Assembly: GCF_030272615.1 (NCBI RefSeq)
Contig: NW_026729164.1
Span: 100,972 to 164,971, forward strand
Direction: 5' to 3'
Length of the DNA: 64,000 nucleotides
Source of the DNA: Cryptomeria japonica
Taxonomy: Eukaryota > Streptophyta > Pinopsida > Cupressales > Cupressaceae
Shown: piece after piece, positions 1 to 11,818 of the stretch
How the letters are laid out: every line of letters starts with the position of its first letter
Numbering within the stretch: position 1 is the stretch's first letter
Position numbers and translations under genes: made by a program
Notes under the pieces: generated by a model
The model's input: only the letters and a program-made list of their open reading frames with translations
The model's database searches: none
Told to the model about the DNA's origin: nothing

Positions 1-1970
1 TTTCAATCTAATATAATTCTTCTTCCATTGCTTTTATCCAATTTTCATCTTTACTTTCTTCAATAAATGATTCTGGTTAAATTTGAGAAATCAAACATAC
101 CTCTTCAGTAGCTAGCCTTCTCCTAGTCATCACACCTTTGCTTTTATCTCCAATTATTTGATCTTCAGAATGATTTAGTTTCACATACCTAGGAGTCTTT
201 TAATTTTCCTGATTTACTAACTCTTTCTATTGTTCCACTGTCACAATTGAGTTTTCTGATGTTACCGGAGTGTTAGGTTCACTATTTTGAGCAGCTTCAT
301 GCATTACTGGTTTAGGTCTGATAAATTCATCTTCCGGTCCACAATCATATGATCTGATCTGATTACTGCCATGTTCATTCACCTTGACATTTATACTCTA
401 TGTTATCCTATTCAATATTTTGTTATAACATCTATATTCTTTTGTCTTGGTAGAATAACCCAAAAATATTCCTTCATCACTTCTAGGATCAAATTTTCCC
501 AATGCATCATCTCTTCTAATGTAACATTTACTTCCAAAAATTCTGAAATATCTGACAGTAGGAGTGACCAATCCATAATTCATAAGGAGTCTTATCAGTA
601 TCATCTTTTATGTGTACTCTATTGAAAGTCTATACAACTGTATGGACAGCTTCCCTCCAATAAATATCAAACAATTTAGCTTCTATCATCATATTCCTTG
701 CCACATCCAGTATGGTTATGTTCTTCATTTCCATCAATCCATTCCGCTATGGAGTCCTAGATGCAGAAAGTTGTCTTCTGATTCCATTCTTCTCACAAAA
801 GTTGTTGAATTTTATCGGATGTAAACTCACCACCTTGATCTGATCTCAAACACTTTATCTTCAATCATGTCTCAGTCTCAACCATAGTTTTAAAGATTTT
901 GAATTTCTCAAAAGCTTCAGATTTTGCTTTCAAAAATGCTACCCACATCATTCTAGAATAATCATCAATAAGTAACATAAAGTATATGTCAACTTGAAAA
1001 CTTTTATTTGTTGTTGGTCCACACATATCAGTATAAATAAGATCAAGAATTTCATTGGATTTATCATGTATGCTTCTAAAAGAAGTTATGACTTCCTTAC
1101 CCATTTGACATTCTCTACATACTAGATTATGAGGTTTGACAATTTTGGGAAAATCTCTGACAACCTGTGTTGAATTGATCTTCACTATGCAATCAAAATT
1201 TACATGACACATCTTCTTATGCCATAACCAACTTTCATCAATCTGAGCAATCAAGCAAGCTTTCTCACTAGAGTTCAAAGGAAAGATGTTCCATTGGTCT
1301 GGGTTCCAGAAGCAATTTCCAATCTAGATCTATTGATGATCTTACATTTCTCATCCTTGAATTGTAAATGAAATTCTCTATCCACCATTTGACCTCCACC
1401 TAAAAGATTATGCCTTAAGCCTTCAACATGATAAACATTATCAATGTTTGTCTTACCATCCATTGATATTTTTTCCTTGCCTTTGATTCTACATGCCTTG
1501 TTGTCTCCAAATTTGACTTTAATCCACCATCAAATTCTTGTAGTGATAGAAATTTTCTCTTGTCACTAGTCATGTGATGTGAGCATCCACTGTCTATAAC
1601 CCATTCATCCTTTTCTTCAATGTTAGCAGCTAAATCCTTTTCCTTAGTATGAGTTATTTAAATGGCAGGTTTCAAAGGATCATCCTTGATAGCAATGAAA
1701 ACCGATTCCTTACCGGAGGCAGCTCCATTACCAGTTCTACTCACAAGTTCATCATCATCATCATTAGTAATACCAAAACCATCATCACCAACATAATAGC
1801 ATGATTTATCCTTATTCCTTCTTAATCTAGGTATGTTCTGATATTTTGGATTAAGCTTATAACTCTTCACAAATATTTTATGATTCCTAGTAGCTCTTCC
1901 AGAGTATCTAGAAGCAAAATGACCAATCTTATTGCATGAAAAACATTTAAATGGGACTTTTCCTTCATAC
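1..1970 (-). pseudogene. Decayed Ty1/Copia gag-pol remnant, cut by window edge
   Basis: Read on the minus strand from right to left, this carries Copia modules in the normal order. Near 1930 is a gag zinc knuckle (CFSCNKIGHF) in which the last cysteine is replaced by tyrosine. Near 1590 is an intact protease motif (WVIDSGCSHHMT). At 865-1463 are the GAG-pre-integrase and the integrase core (WLWHKKMCHVNF, then a DDE-type segment with IDDYSRMMW). At 398-604 is the integrase C-terminal end (RIFGSKCYIRRDD, GIFLGYS). At 1-180 the linker leads into RT (ENWIKAMEEELY) and stops at the window edge. Stops and frameshifts break the frame, so it is dead. Gag upstream of the zinc knuckle is missing and the knuckle abuts a candidate LTR. 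The Copia assignment is firm; the lineage is not assigned. Confidence 0.85.
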
Positions 1971-2804
1971 TGTTAAAGTAGCATCTCCTAATGCTTGATA
2001 CAGTTTCGGTTAAGCAGAGATGTCTACCCTACAATACAAAAACCTTCACCGAATGATATGTCACTTATTCACACATAAACCTTCCTCTGATAATGCAGAC
2101 ATAGCCATCAATCCCATCCATGTATCGATATACAAATTACATGAATAAGTCACCTATAAATACAGATCATCAACCTTACTGACAAGATTGACAAACCCCA
2201 TAAACCAATAATAATAAAAATTATATTACATGGTATCACAAGACCAATATTATGATTTACATTCCATAGCATGGACCTAAATCAAGTAACCAAACAATTC
2301 CATCCGCCAGAAATTCTGCTAAGACCAAAATCCAACAGGCTTCACCAGCCGATAGAAACCCTTAGTAAAGTAACACAAAAATTCTAACCAGATCCAAATA
2401 GGACCACCATAACAGCATGCCAACCAAAGAAAAGTCACCAAACACTTGGAAAATGATCAAGAAACACCTTTAGCATGATAGAAACTAATTCCATCAGGTG
2501 AACCAAAATTGACTGACCAAAACACCAAATATGTCTTATTAGTAAAGCTAACTAGCACTAGGAAATACCAACCAGGAACATAATAAATAGTTACCAGAGC
2601 ACCAAAACATGAACAAACAGAATATGGAAAATAGATAACCATCCAGAGTAAGCATCCAAAACCAATTCTAGATATTTGATCATATTGGATTAGAAGCATA
2701 GCCAAAACCAAGATGATCACCAAGACTAACCGGGATAGCCTCCAATGGGGATACAGTGTTGACATCAATGACAACACTTAACCAAATCCACCATTTTGCC
2801 AACA
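1971..2804 (-). repeat. Candidate LTR abutting the Copia remnant
   Basis: On the minus strand the segment starts TGTTGGCAAAATGG and ends CTACTTTAACA, giving TG...CA termini. A TATA-like CTGTATTTATAGG lies near 2155 (minus sense). It has no coding potential. Directly downstream on the minus strand the sequence enters Copia gag without a visible primer-binding site, so the leader and N-terminal gag seem to have been lost by deletion. The flanking 5-mers (CATAC and TTAAG) do not match, which argues against a simple solo LTR. No second copy lies in the window, so the borders rest on termini only. Confidence 0.42.
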
Positions 2805-2954
2805 TTAAGATCCTAATATTGGGGGCATGGCTTCTCGAAAATAGTAGTGTCTTATCTCCTTGTGATCTTGTTCCTAATTGCTCCTCGCTTTCATCATTCT
2901 AATTTACCACAAGTATTTACGTAGGCTCAGACTCCCGTTAAAGTGGGGGTTGAA
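2805..2954 (+). other. 3' internal end of a Gypsy element with PPT
   Basis: This short non-coding stretch ends in the purine run AAAGTGGGGGT (2940-2950), directly before the LTR start TGTAGCATC at 2955. That is where a polypurine tract belongs. The same PPT/LTR junction pattern occurs on the minus strand at 58485-58505 (CTAAAGTGGGGG). The rest of this plus-strand element is missing to the left, apparently replaced by the Copia and LTR material at 1-2804. Confidence 0.6.
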
Positions 2955-4195
2955 TGTAGCATCATAAATTATAACCCATATAATTTACACCTTATGTTTA
3001 TGTTCCTACTTTAGCATGTCCTATCTCCATACACTCTCTAGGTTTTTTTTCACTTCCTTCTCCAACTCTGATGTTATGAACACCATTTGGTGGACCCCAT
3101 ATTGAAGGTCCCTTCCCCATTTCCCTTTGTATTGGTCTTGTTTGCTAGAGGAATAGGGCATGGATCACCTTGGTTTGGACCAAGGCACCCCAAAATGCTT
3201 TGGTCCCCATTAAACACGCCTCAATTTGAACTAGGGTAGGCCCTTTATCTCCCCGATAGATTTTGGTCCCCATGCCTCAATTTGACCATTGGAGGTCAAC
3301 CTAATCGGTAATTTACATAGGGAATCCTATATGAATACATCCTATCAATTAATTTTAACCTTGATATAAACAAACTATCCATAATATTCATGCATTCATG
3401 AATTATTCACCATCAAGCATTTTCAAAGATTCAAGGTTGCATTTCATCATTTAAGCACTGTAGAGAAAAGTTACATCAATATTCATGCAAGCATGTGTGT
3501 GTTATTATGTTTTCATGTTCATATGTATGTCTTGCAATTACGTTTAAGATATGTGATTACATTGAAAGAGCATTGCATCATCAATCCTTCTATCAACCAT
3601 TGCAAACATGAGGTATATCTCCTTAGCACTTTCATATTTGCATTGTTTTATTCAAGGTTAATTCCTATTTCATGGTTTGACCTAAGGCAAACCCCTATCC
3701 ACAATATTCTTCCTCTCTTTTGGTGTACATGGAACAGATATAGGAGGTGTACTCTATGATTTCGATAGAGTCGACAATGGCAAATGGGTTTAGCTTTTGA
3801 TGGAGGAAAATTTGGAGGACTAAGATAGATTTGTACTACCTAGTCCTGAAAAATCAGGCCAAACTTCTGGGAATAGGTTCTAAATCTCTTTTTTTTCCCA
3901 AATACAAGTCTGTGGCTCTATGGGAAATCTGTAGACTTACCATTCCTTAAATTACTTCAATTGTTCCTTATTTTTCCCTAATTTACAATTATCAATCCAC
4001 TTCAACCTTGGAAAGAGGAAAACCCTAAAACCTAACCCCCAAGTGAAACTAATCGGACTTTTAGCCCTTTCCTTATTTAGATTATGGCTAGATCTATTAG
4101 GGTCACACCTCTTTGCATATGTTTTGGTTAATTTGGTATTTTTTTGTACTTTTATTATCTTAATTAAAATCCTAATTCTTAAATTACACTATTAA
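2955..4195 (+). repeat. Gypsy LTR, family A, copy 1
   Basis: About 1.24 kb, collinear along its full length with 54570-55815 and partly with 50991-51261. It starts TGTAGCATCATAAATT (the other copy starts TGTAACATCGTAAATT) and ends near CTATTAAA, where the other copy ends CATTACA. Shared landmarks include GGTAATTTACATAGGG, CACCATCAAGCATTTT, CATGCAAGCATGTGTGTG and AACCCTAAAACCTAACCCC. With a PPT on its left it behaves as a 3' LTR. The small open frames inside it are incidental. Confidence 0.75.
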
Positions 4196-4960
4196 AGTTA
4201 TCTTATCACATCAAGAATCAAACATTCTCAATCATTCAAGGCAACATTTTATCCAACCATATTCTTCAAGCATCATGGAGAAAATCACATAAACTTTCAT
4301 GAAATCATATTTTCATGTTTGGTTCTTCTATGTGTTGTCATGCTATTACATCAACATTTATGATCACATATAAAGAGAATTGCATCATCAACGCATATCA
4401 ATCGTTTCAGATTTGAGGTATATCATCTAACATTTATTTTAGAATTTGCATTTCCTATTTCAATAAGATTCAAGGTTAATTCCTAAACTACGGTTTGACT
4501 TAAGGCAAATCCACATCAAAAAACACTATTTCCTCCTTTGTGTGTGCAATAAATTGATTCAAGAGTTGTGATTGAAGAAGTTGATAGAGTAGATGGAGAC
4601 AATCAAACTTTTTAGATTTTGAAGTATTCAAAAGTGGAGGACCAAGTCAGTCAAAACCTCCTAATCCCAAGAATTTTTGACAAGTTTTTGACAATAGATT
4701 TTGTGTGTCATCATGATTTGAAAAATATTCATTTAGTTTACTCCCAATATTTGTAGGATCAGGTTGATCTACACCTCCTGGTCTTGATAATTCCACCTAA
4801 ACTTTCCATCTGAGGTTTTTATTTGCTTTGTATCCTCATATCCAAGTTTGTAGTTCTACATGATGTCTAGAACTTATTATTACTGTTATTTTGTGTCAAA
4901 TTCTCACAGTTTATCCTAGATCTAGCATTACAATTCAAACCTAATTCAAACTCAATTTCA
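4196..4960 (+). repeat. Diverged partial copy of family A LTR
   Basis: After the LTR end the sequence repeats, with heavy divergence, the middle and 3' part of the same LTR: CAGATTTGAGGTATAT near 4410, TTCAAGGTTAATTCCT near 4470 and GGTTTGACTTAAGGCAAA near 4491 all match landmarks at 3420-3690 and 55020-55300. It is either an older relative lying in tandem or a nested remnant. No PPT or PBS is visible. Confidence 0.5.
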
Positions 4961-5059
4961 ACTCAAACAAATGAGGAACTAATCTAATATGTATTTAGCC
5001 CCTTTAGGATTGGAACAATCAAATTTGATTTCCTCCTTTAATGTTTGATGGTTTTATGA

Positions 5060-5168
5060 AATTAGTGGCTTTATTAACCTAGTTGGTGAAGTCTTAATTT
5101 CACCACCTTACACATCTGCAAGTGTGGTTGGAAGTCACAATCATCTAACAATTTGTATGAGACCATAT
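5060..5168 (+). pseudogene. Left part of an old Copia RT remnant split by an insertion
   Basis: The stretch ending TTTGTATGAGACCATAT matches the paralogue at 24235-24283 (TTTGTAGAAGACCATAC), which there continues without interruption into CATTTCCCAAGTAG. Here the continuation resumes only at 6812, after the small Copia element. Most of the RT is lost. Confidence 0.5.
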
Positions 5169-5475
5169 TGTTGGATTAAATATTATTTACTCATGCTTAA
5201 GTCCAACTTAGGCATTTATCATATAATACTTTTAGTTGCATTTAATGGTTTTAGTTGCATAGTTGTCAGTAGTAGGTTTGTACCTACCCTTGCATGCTAT
5301 TAAGACACTTGCTCACATCTAGTGTTCTATTCTCTCATGCTCTTTCCTATTTAAGAAAGGCTATTTTATATTGTAATTCATCCCAGTAATAACATTTATC
5401 TTTCCTAGTGAAATCCATGTGTGTGTGTGGAAGCTATTCTAGTCATGATCCTTGGTTGGGAGCATCACTCCAACA
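5169..5475 (+). repeat. 5' LTR of the small Copia element
   Basis: Starts TGTTGGATTAAATATT and ends CACTCCAACA. It shares with 6542-6811 the motifs TTTTAGTTGCATTTAATG, TACCTACCC, TTCTCTCATGCTC and GGGAGCATC..CTCCAACA. A TATA-like TATTTAAGAAAGG lies near 5348. Confidence 0.75.
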
Positions 5476-5487
5476 TGGTATCAGAGA
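5476..5487 (+). promoter_or_regulatory. Primer-binding site (initiator tRNA-Met type)
   Basis: TGGTATCAGAGA starts immediately after the LTR's terminal CA and matches 11 of 12 bases of the usual plant iMet PBS TGGTATCAGAGC. Confidence 0.75.
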
Positions 5488-6530
5488 AATTTGGCATGCT
5501 TTTCTTTTTTATATGAGACATTCACAAAACCTTGTTGAGATCCTATCTAGGCTTGACTATGTAATTATTTCTACATTTATTCATAGGAGATTCATTGTTG
5601 GTGATTGATTTTTTTTAAGAAATTTAATATTTCGCCTTATTTTATTGGTTGCATTAGTTATTTGGTGGTCATTTGTATTTTGTGAGGTGACTTCATTCAT
5701 CAAACCGATTTCATTTCTTTGGTTTGGCTAAATATTAGCACATAGTGAATATCATATTGGTGGCCCTTTCCTTTTCAAAGTGTAGATCTAGCTCTTTATG
5801 TAGATTAAGCTTCATTTCAATGAGTCAACCTATGATCAAACCCAATTGAGAGCCTCTATTTCTTTGATTGACCATTGTACCTAGGTCACATGTTTTTACA
5901 AAACAGTGATGGGCAAACTTTATATTATTGTATGTATGTCAAATCATCATTTGGTGGCAACCTATCTTTCTTTATTGTTTATGTCCATTTTATTTCTTAC
6001 TCGACTTCAATTTTCTTGAAGATTATTGGTGATCAAGATTCATTTCCAGTACATCCAATTTAGGTGTATTGGATTAGGTTGTTCATAATGGGTTTATAAA
6101 CTATATTCTGAGATCTATACATAGTTTTGTTTCTTCCCAAGGAGAGACAAGTGATTTGTAAGCATTAGATCTTGTTTTGTCTTCAAACACTTACCATTCT
6201 TGTAGGAGATTATTCAATGTGGGGGGCTACATAGTCTCTCGGTTTTCCTCCTATGGGGAGTTATTGGTTGGATTCTGATGATGGATTTAGTTCTTAGGGG
6301 TATTGCTATTGAATCTAATACTTTATTCCTCACTTGTATATGATTTGCATTATCTCTTTTTTGGAGAGGATTTTGTCCCACATGGTTTTCTCCTTTTCTC
6401 TATTTGTAAGAGATTAGTTGCATGATTAATTGTGAATGAGTACCTAACATGGCCTAGTTATTAGGACCCATATATTGCATCATCATGGCATGTTGCATTT
6501 ATCATAACAATTCTTCTCCGGAAGTTGTAC

Positions 6531-6811
6531 TAAAGGGGAGGTGGACGAGTAAATATTATTTATCATTTAATAATTTTAGTTGCATTTAATGTTTGTGTCC
6601 AACTAGTTGATGGTAGTTGGTTCTTACCTACCCCTGTATCCTCTTGAGATACTGTTTCACATATTGTGTTCTCTTCTCTCACGCTCTTGTATATTGTAAA
6701 TTGTAAGTTATCTCAACAATATAATTTATCTTTCATAGTGAAATATTTATCCCTCTATTTCTATGGAAATTATTACAATCGTGATCTTGGAGTGGGAGCA
6801 TCTCTCCAACA
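6531..6811 (+). repeat. PPT and 3' LTR of the small Copia element
   Basis: The purine run TAAAGGGGAGG (6531-6541) precedes the 3' LTR (6542-6811), which starts TGGACGAGTAAATATT and ends CTCTCCAACA. The 5' LTR starts TGTTGGATTAAATATT, so the two have diverged clearly and the insertion is old. Confidence 0.7.
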
Positions 6812-7850
6812 AGTGCATTTCCCAATTAGTGGGATTTCTAAGTATGTTTATGCAAAAGCCAAGGAACAACTATTGGACACAAGTGAAAAAAGTATTTAGG
6901 TACTTGAATGGAACTTTGAATTATTGTTTTATTCACCATGGTACTAATAATGTGAGACAAGTGTTAATTATATACATATATTTGTAGATTCTAACTAATA
7001 TAGAGATTTGATAACTCAAGGTCAACCAGTGGTACCTTTATTTCTATTTGGAGAAGCAATTGTTGTGCTATACATAATTGAAGAAAAATGTATTGCCACA
7101 ATACATGATTGTAAATATGTAGTGTTGTTAGAGAGGTTGAGTGGCATTATCTATTTTAAGATTCATATAATGGTGAAATATGATTCATAAAGTTTAACTT
7201 AATTAGAAATAAACATTGTTTACGATGCTTGAACCAAACACATTGATGTCCTATATTGTTTTTTTAGAGAGATAGTTGAGAGTAGGAAAGATTAAATATA
7301 TAAATTATACATTAAAGTAAATTTATTTGTTTCTTTGACTATACTCATTAAGTATTGTTAAATTCATATGGTGTAGCAATAAGATAGTCTTCTTATATTC
7401 ATAAACATGATGTTATTTTTTTGGTTCATATAGAACAAATTTTCCTATAGTAAATATTAAGTGATATATTCTTTACACTTGTCTGGTATTCACCTAAAAA
7501 GTGTTCGTATAGGATGAGTTTGCATACAAAAATGTAACGTGGTAAATTATAGCATGTTTCAAATGTTTCAATATAAGATTCACATCAAATCCCATGTGTT
7601 GATGTTGTCCTACAGTGTTACATGTTTTGGGTTATGTTGTAGTGATGATTGAAAGTCTTTTAGACAACTCAAAACTTCATATGGAAAACATTATTTAAAA
7701 AAAAAAAAGAGTGATACAAAAACACATGAACTTTTTGAGTACATGTGTACCATAACCCAAGGGTAGGACAACATTCTAGAAATTGACATAAATTGTTACA
7801 AGTAGTCAAGACTAAATTGATGTTTACATGGGCTACCACAAGTGTTGAGT
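6812..7850 (+). pseudogene. Old Copia RT C-terminus and RNase H remnant
   Basis: The reading resembles the end of Copia RT (SMFMQKPRNNYWTQVKKVFR, then YLNGTLNY), followed by a worn RNase H start (DSN..RDLITQGQPVVPLFLF). The match to 24285-25325 continues for about 1 kb beyond the coding part, through AT-rich DNA that may include LTR sequence. Stops and frameshifts are frequent. The remnant is the right half of the copy split at 5169-6811. Confidence 0.7.
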
Positions 7851-7854
7851 TTTT

Positions 7855-8460
7855 ACACAAGGAGTTTTTACACCCGCTGAACCGTATCGCTATTAGATTC
7901 ATATGTGTGAATCTAGCTTCTTTGCTGATTTTAAGGAAATTTAATGAACATATGTAAAATTGTTATTGGCTGTTTGACATTCAATTAACTGAAATTGTCT
8001 TATTGTTGAAAGAAAATAGGAATCAATAAAATTTCTATTGAATTAATAGTTTTCTTTCAAGTTGGTATATCTGTTACAAAAGTATAAGTCACAATGCTTA
8101 CTCGTGTAGCCTCAATAATGATGAAAAAGAATGTATACATGAAGTGTGAAATTTGTCAATTGACTAATTGATTGCTTGACTTAGAATCAAATAAAGAGGT
8201 AGTTTTGTTAGATCAATGGTCAAATCAGCTTGTCTTTAAAACTATAGATATTTTGTTGAAATTTCTATTGAACCAATGATCTTCAACAAATTTCTTTTGT
8301 TATAAATGTATGATAAAAAACGTCAATGGCACTCTTAATGCGTGATATAGGAAAAAGTTAAAAGAAAATTAATTGCAAATTTGTCAATTGACTAATTGAC
8401 TCTAACTTTGACTTTGACATTAAGTTTAAACCATATCAAACCCTAATATTATTGTATAGG
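7855..8460 (+). repeat. Dispersed repeat B, copy 1
   Basis: Collinear with 28185-28880. Shared landmarks are CGCTGAACCGTATCGCT versus TGCTGAACCCTATAGCT, TGTAAAATTGTTATTGGCT versus TGTAAAATTATTGGCT, the recurring GTCAATTGACTAATTGACT, and a run of TTTGACTTTGACAT. There is no coding potential. Both copies lie downstream of Copia debris, so the repeat may be an LTR or flank of that family. Confidence 0.6.
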
Positions 8461-8482
8461 AGCATAAACAATAAGTAATTTC

Positions 8483-9344
8483 TTGTTTCTCTTTATATAT
8501 ATAGAACTCTCAATATCCTTAGATATTGCAGCACAAAATCATGGCCACCTTCTTTGGGCTTCTGAGTTCAAGGGGCTTTTTGTGGGTGTAGCTGGGAATT
8601 TTTATATGGCAAGCCATAAGACCCATTGCCACAATGAGATTACCCTGGGCTTTGCTAAGCACAGGTATCTATAAGATATTCTCAAAGAAAAAATTTCGAA
8701 ATGATTATTTTGTGTTGTTATCAACAGATTACAATGACACAGCTAATGCCAACTAGTTCTTGGCAGAAAGCAAAGCTAATATTACTAAGTATCCCTTGGG
8801 TGACTCATCAGTTATTGTCTTCCATTATAACAAATCTCACTATATATGTGACAGTGAAAAGGCTAGCCAGGTAAGACTATTGATTGCTGCTGAGCTTAGT
8901 GGTGTGCCTATTGTTAAAGAGTATAAAGTTGTAAATGGTTTCATCGGTGTGTGGAATTCGTGCTCTACTGATGAAGCCATTAGAATGTGTTTGCCAAGTA
9001 AAAGGTTTAGATTGTCTTTCAGTAAAATATTTAGGTTTTGTTTGATAGAACACATGCCACTTATTGTGGACACTTACTGGCTATCAAAAATATTAAGTGG
9101 TATCCCCTTGTATTTGAATGCTAATGGTGATGAAGAACTGTCATCAATAATGACATTAGTATTAATCATTTTGGACTTCACTTACAACATTTGGGTGCCA
9201 ATACTAGAGAAGGCATATCTCATCACTCTTAGATCTGTACTGGTAGAAATTTCCTTTTACCAAGCATGTTTAAAAACCACTTTTTCAAAATGCCTGTTTC
9301 AAGACCATACCACATATGTGTACGACCACCATATTTTGACGTAG
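8483..9344 (+). CDS. Unrecognised, probably degenerate protein-coding stretch
   Basis: I do not recognise this gene. A good ATG context (AAATCATGGCCACC, ATG at 8541) lies 35-45 bases after a TATA-like TATATATATAG. The reading MATFFGLLSSRGFLWV is hydrophobic and could be a membrane anchor, but it meets a stop at once. A second open frame at 8760-9344 encodes 194 residues with no in-frame stop (AESKANITKYPLGDSSVIVF near its start, LLIAAELSGVPIV near residue 40). The latter segment loosely recalls the GST-like N-terminus of eEF1B-gamma, which is too weak to name. It differs from all the retroelement proteins here. It could be a captured or decayed host gene, or chance. Confidence 0.3.
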
Positions 9345-9929
9345 ATAAATGAATTTTTGCAAATCCTTCTAGGAAAAGATACCTTAGACACCAAATATTA
9401 ATGAAAATTATTTTTCTTATTATTTTTATTGAATATATATATATATATATTATTAATTTTTAATTGACTATAAAGTACATTTTCAAAACATCTGGTGTAC
9501 GACCACCATAATTTGATGAAAATTTAATATTTTTTAATTTTTATTTTAGTCTTCAAAAGAATTGTATGTAAATTGATGTCATATAATTTATTTTCCAAAA
9601 AACCTAAAAACAAAAAAGTTATTAAAGCTTTACTGAACTTCATTATTTTACATTTAGGTACCACTTTTAATTATTAAATAATGAAAAAAAAGTAAAAATA
9701 ATCACATGACTATAAAATTTAGATTTTTTAAATCAAGACAGTGAGAACTCTAATGGGTTTTTGTTTCATAAAAAAATACAATCAGGATGACCATAAAAAA
9801 AACACGGCAAGGCATAAATCTAGTATTCCACTGCTTTAGCCATTTTTTGGATGTCCAAGCATAGGCTTGGTCCCACCAAGCCTAACCCGAAACCAAAATC
9901 GAGGAATAGATGTGTTTCCTGCTCCATGT
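9345..9929. other. AT-rich DNA with a short (AT)n tract
   Basis: There is no coding potential. An (AT) run lies at 9432-9450. The motif TGTACGACCACCATA occurs at about 9319 and again at about 9497, 178 bp apart, in direct orientation. I see nothing else. Confidence 0.5.
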
Positions 9930-10215
9930 TTTATGAAATGGGCACCTGTTATTTAAAATTCAAAAATTGGGCACCCGTTTTGAAATTTGTAACATTTTAA
10001 GAAATGTGTGCCCGTTTTTAGAAATGCGTACCCATTTTTAGAAATGGGTGCCCGTTTCTAAAAATCATGCACCCATTTCTCTACGATGGTCTGATCCTAA
10101 ATGAACACCCATTTTTCAAAACGTTCACCCATTTTATTTTTATGGGCCAGGGCCTCAAACTTAAATGGGTGTCTGTTTCTTAAAAAACGAGCACTTATTT
10201 TTAGCCGCAAATTTT
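9930..10215. repeat. Degenerate GGGTGCCCGTTT repeat with fold-back
   Basis: About eight imperfect copies of a motif of roughly 20 bp (core GGGTGCCCGTTTCTA or GGGCACCCGTTTTGAA), on both strands. Near 10040-10080 GAAATGGGTGC and GCACCCATTTC form perfect 11-bp inverted arms around a short spacer. The open frames here are products of the repeat. Confidence 0.55.
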
Positions 10216-11500
10216 TTTGCTCACAGACTTCTGCGGAATTGGGACCCAGCTTCTTGCACCCACCCCTCAGCAGAATACAAAAATAGTTGATAAAATCTGC
10301 AGCCTTGAATTTGTTAATATTCAATCCTTCCCTTTGTCTACAAAAAATTTGCATTTAAATTATTTTATTTCATCACTACTAATATATATTTGTTGTAACA
10401 TGAGCCCCATCAACCATTTCCTATTGGCATTTATATGTATCATTAGTACAACCGTTTTATGTTTTGTTTGTTATATTCTTGAGATTGACTTGATGTTTCT
10501 GTAAATTGGGATTGTTACATCACAGTTCTTGAAATTTGTCAATACTCTAATTTGTATTCTTGTTTTGTTTCGTGATGGAAGATTGTATACAAGAATGATT
10601 CTACTATACAGTAAAATCAAAGAACACAAAATTGGCAGTAAGCAAGAAGTCAAAAAAACTAAATGATTCTATGCTCACATCACGGTACCCTTTCTCATTT
10701 TGGTATGTTTATAAATTTTGGGATGTTACTGTTTAGTCTCTTCCTCATTAATCATACACAATGTGAATGCTTAGAAAGATTATCATATATGCGCCCATTC
10801 TCTTCTTCCAAAAGGGCTATCTATTAATGGTTTGTATTTAAATGTCTTTATGGCTTCATGCTTTTCCTCTAAAAACTCTATGCTCTAGGGTATGCAAACC
10901 ATGACAGATTGAGCTCTGCTCTCTGTCATTATTTTAGCTACATACTTGTTATATGGTTTTGTTTCCATTTCGATAGAAAGGTTTAGGTTTAGAGACTCGG
11001 CTCGACTCTCCATAGTAGCTATGTTTTGCTTTACATAGATTGAGTTCTACCCTCTGTCCTAGTTTTATTTTGTCACTTTTCCTATGTTGTAATATTTATA
11101 TTTTCAAGTAATATATAGGTATGTGCTTGTGCTTTGCTTTAAAAAAATAAATAATAAATATCAACAAAACAAAAAACGGAAAGCGTCAGACAATATCAAC
11201 AATTAAAAACTCAATAACTACAATTAATGAAAATGTGAAAAAATAATACATGGCAAGCAACAAGCCCCAACTCAAGTAGGTTTGAAGCCAAATTATTCAG
11301 AAGATCTTTGATTAACCACAACCATTTATTCCTTAATGCTAAAATATTTTTGGACAAGTCTCCTTTTTTAGAATAATAGCAAATATTTAGAGAGCTACAT
11401 GTTATCACAACTCCTAAGGTCGAATCCCCCCATGAACATTTGTCAAAGGGGTCTTCATCATAGCTCTATGAAATTGAGAATAACTCCCCCTACATCCCAC
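10216..11500. other. Mostly featureless AT-rich DNA, possible LINE 3' tail near 11040-11160
   Basis: I see no coding domain. At 11085-11150 the plus strand reads TTGTAATATTTATATTTTCA, then a GTGCTTGTGCTTTGC stretch, then an A-rich run. That resembles the 3' ends of plant L1-type LINEs, but no reverse transcriptase precedes it. The rest shows nothing I can name. Confidence 0.3.
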
Positions 11501-11818
11501 CTATGCAAACTCAATGCTAGTGCTAGTATCATCATCAAGAAATGGTACTTCATCCCTTTTAGACAAAATGGGATAGAGTTTCTCTTTTCTTGGACAACCA
11601 ACATTGGCATGGCCTAATTTTGAGCAACAATGAAAATAACCAAAAAATATTTGAGTCCAATCTCCCACACCCAAGTACCCAACTTTGATGATAAGGTAAT
11701 CCATGAAGTAAGAACCTCATCATCCTCCAAAATAATATAGTATCTTGCAACTGATAACACAAAAAATTAATTTCATGACCATATCCAATATAATGTACTA
11801 CATTAAAGTATTAGAAAT
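11501..11818 (-). pseudogene. LINE ORF1 remnant (DUF4283/zinc knuckle), C-terminal half
   Basis: On the minus strand the region encodes a worn segment ending in a zinc-knuckle-like motif, CSKLGHANVGCP (near 11600). The Cys-X4-His-X4-Cys part is kept and the first cysteine is lost. This is the arrangement in plant L1 ORF1 and DUF4283 proteins, which bind nucleic acid. The upstream half lies at 20492-20990, on the far side of the inserted 8.67 kb element. Across the insertion the reading runs on in the right order, with frameshifts, which supports the insertion borders. Assignment to LINE ORF1 rather than another DUF4283 gene is inferred. Confidence 0.5.

Larger units (their letters stand above)
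5169..6811 (+). mobile_element. Small non-autonomous Copia-type LTR element
   Basis: A 1.64 kb element with two related LTRs (307 and 270 bp), an initiator-Met PBS and a PPT. Its internal part of about 1.06 kb holds no recognisable gag, RT or integrase, only short open frames. It is therefore a deletion derivative or TRIM-like element that would depend on enzymes from another Copia. It sits in an older Copia remnant whose unoccupied paralogue is at about 24283. The target duplication is worn: CATAT on the left, AGTGC on the right, empty site CATAC. Confidence 0.7.

Noticed and set aside
10900-11110. tRNA or small structured RNA gene
   Set aside because: No cloverleaf and no A or B box could be drawn.
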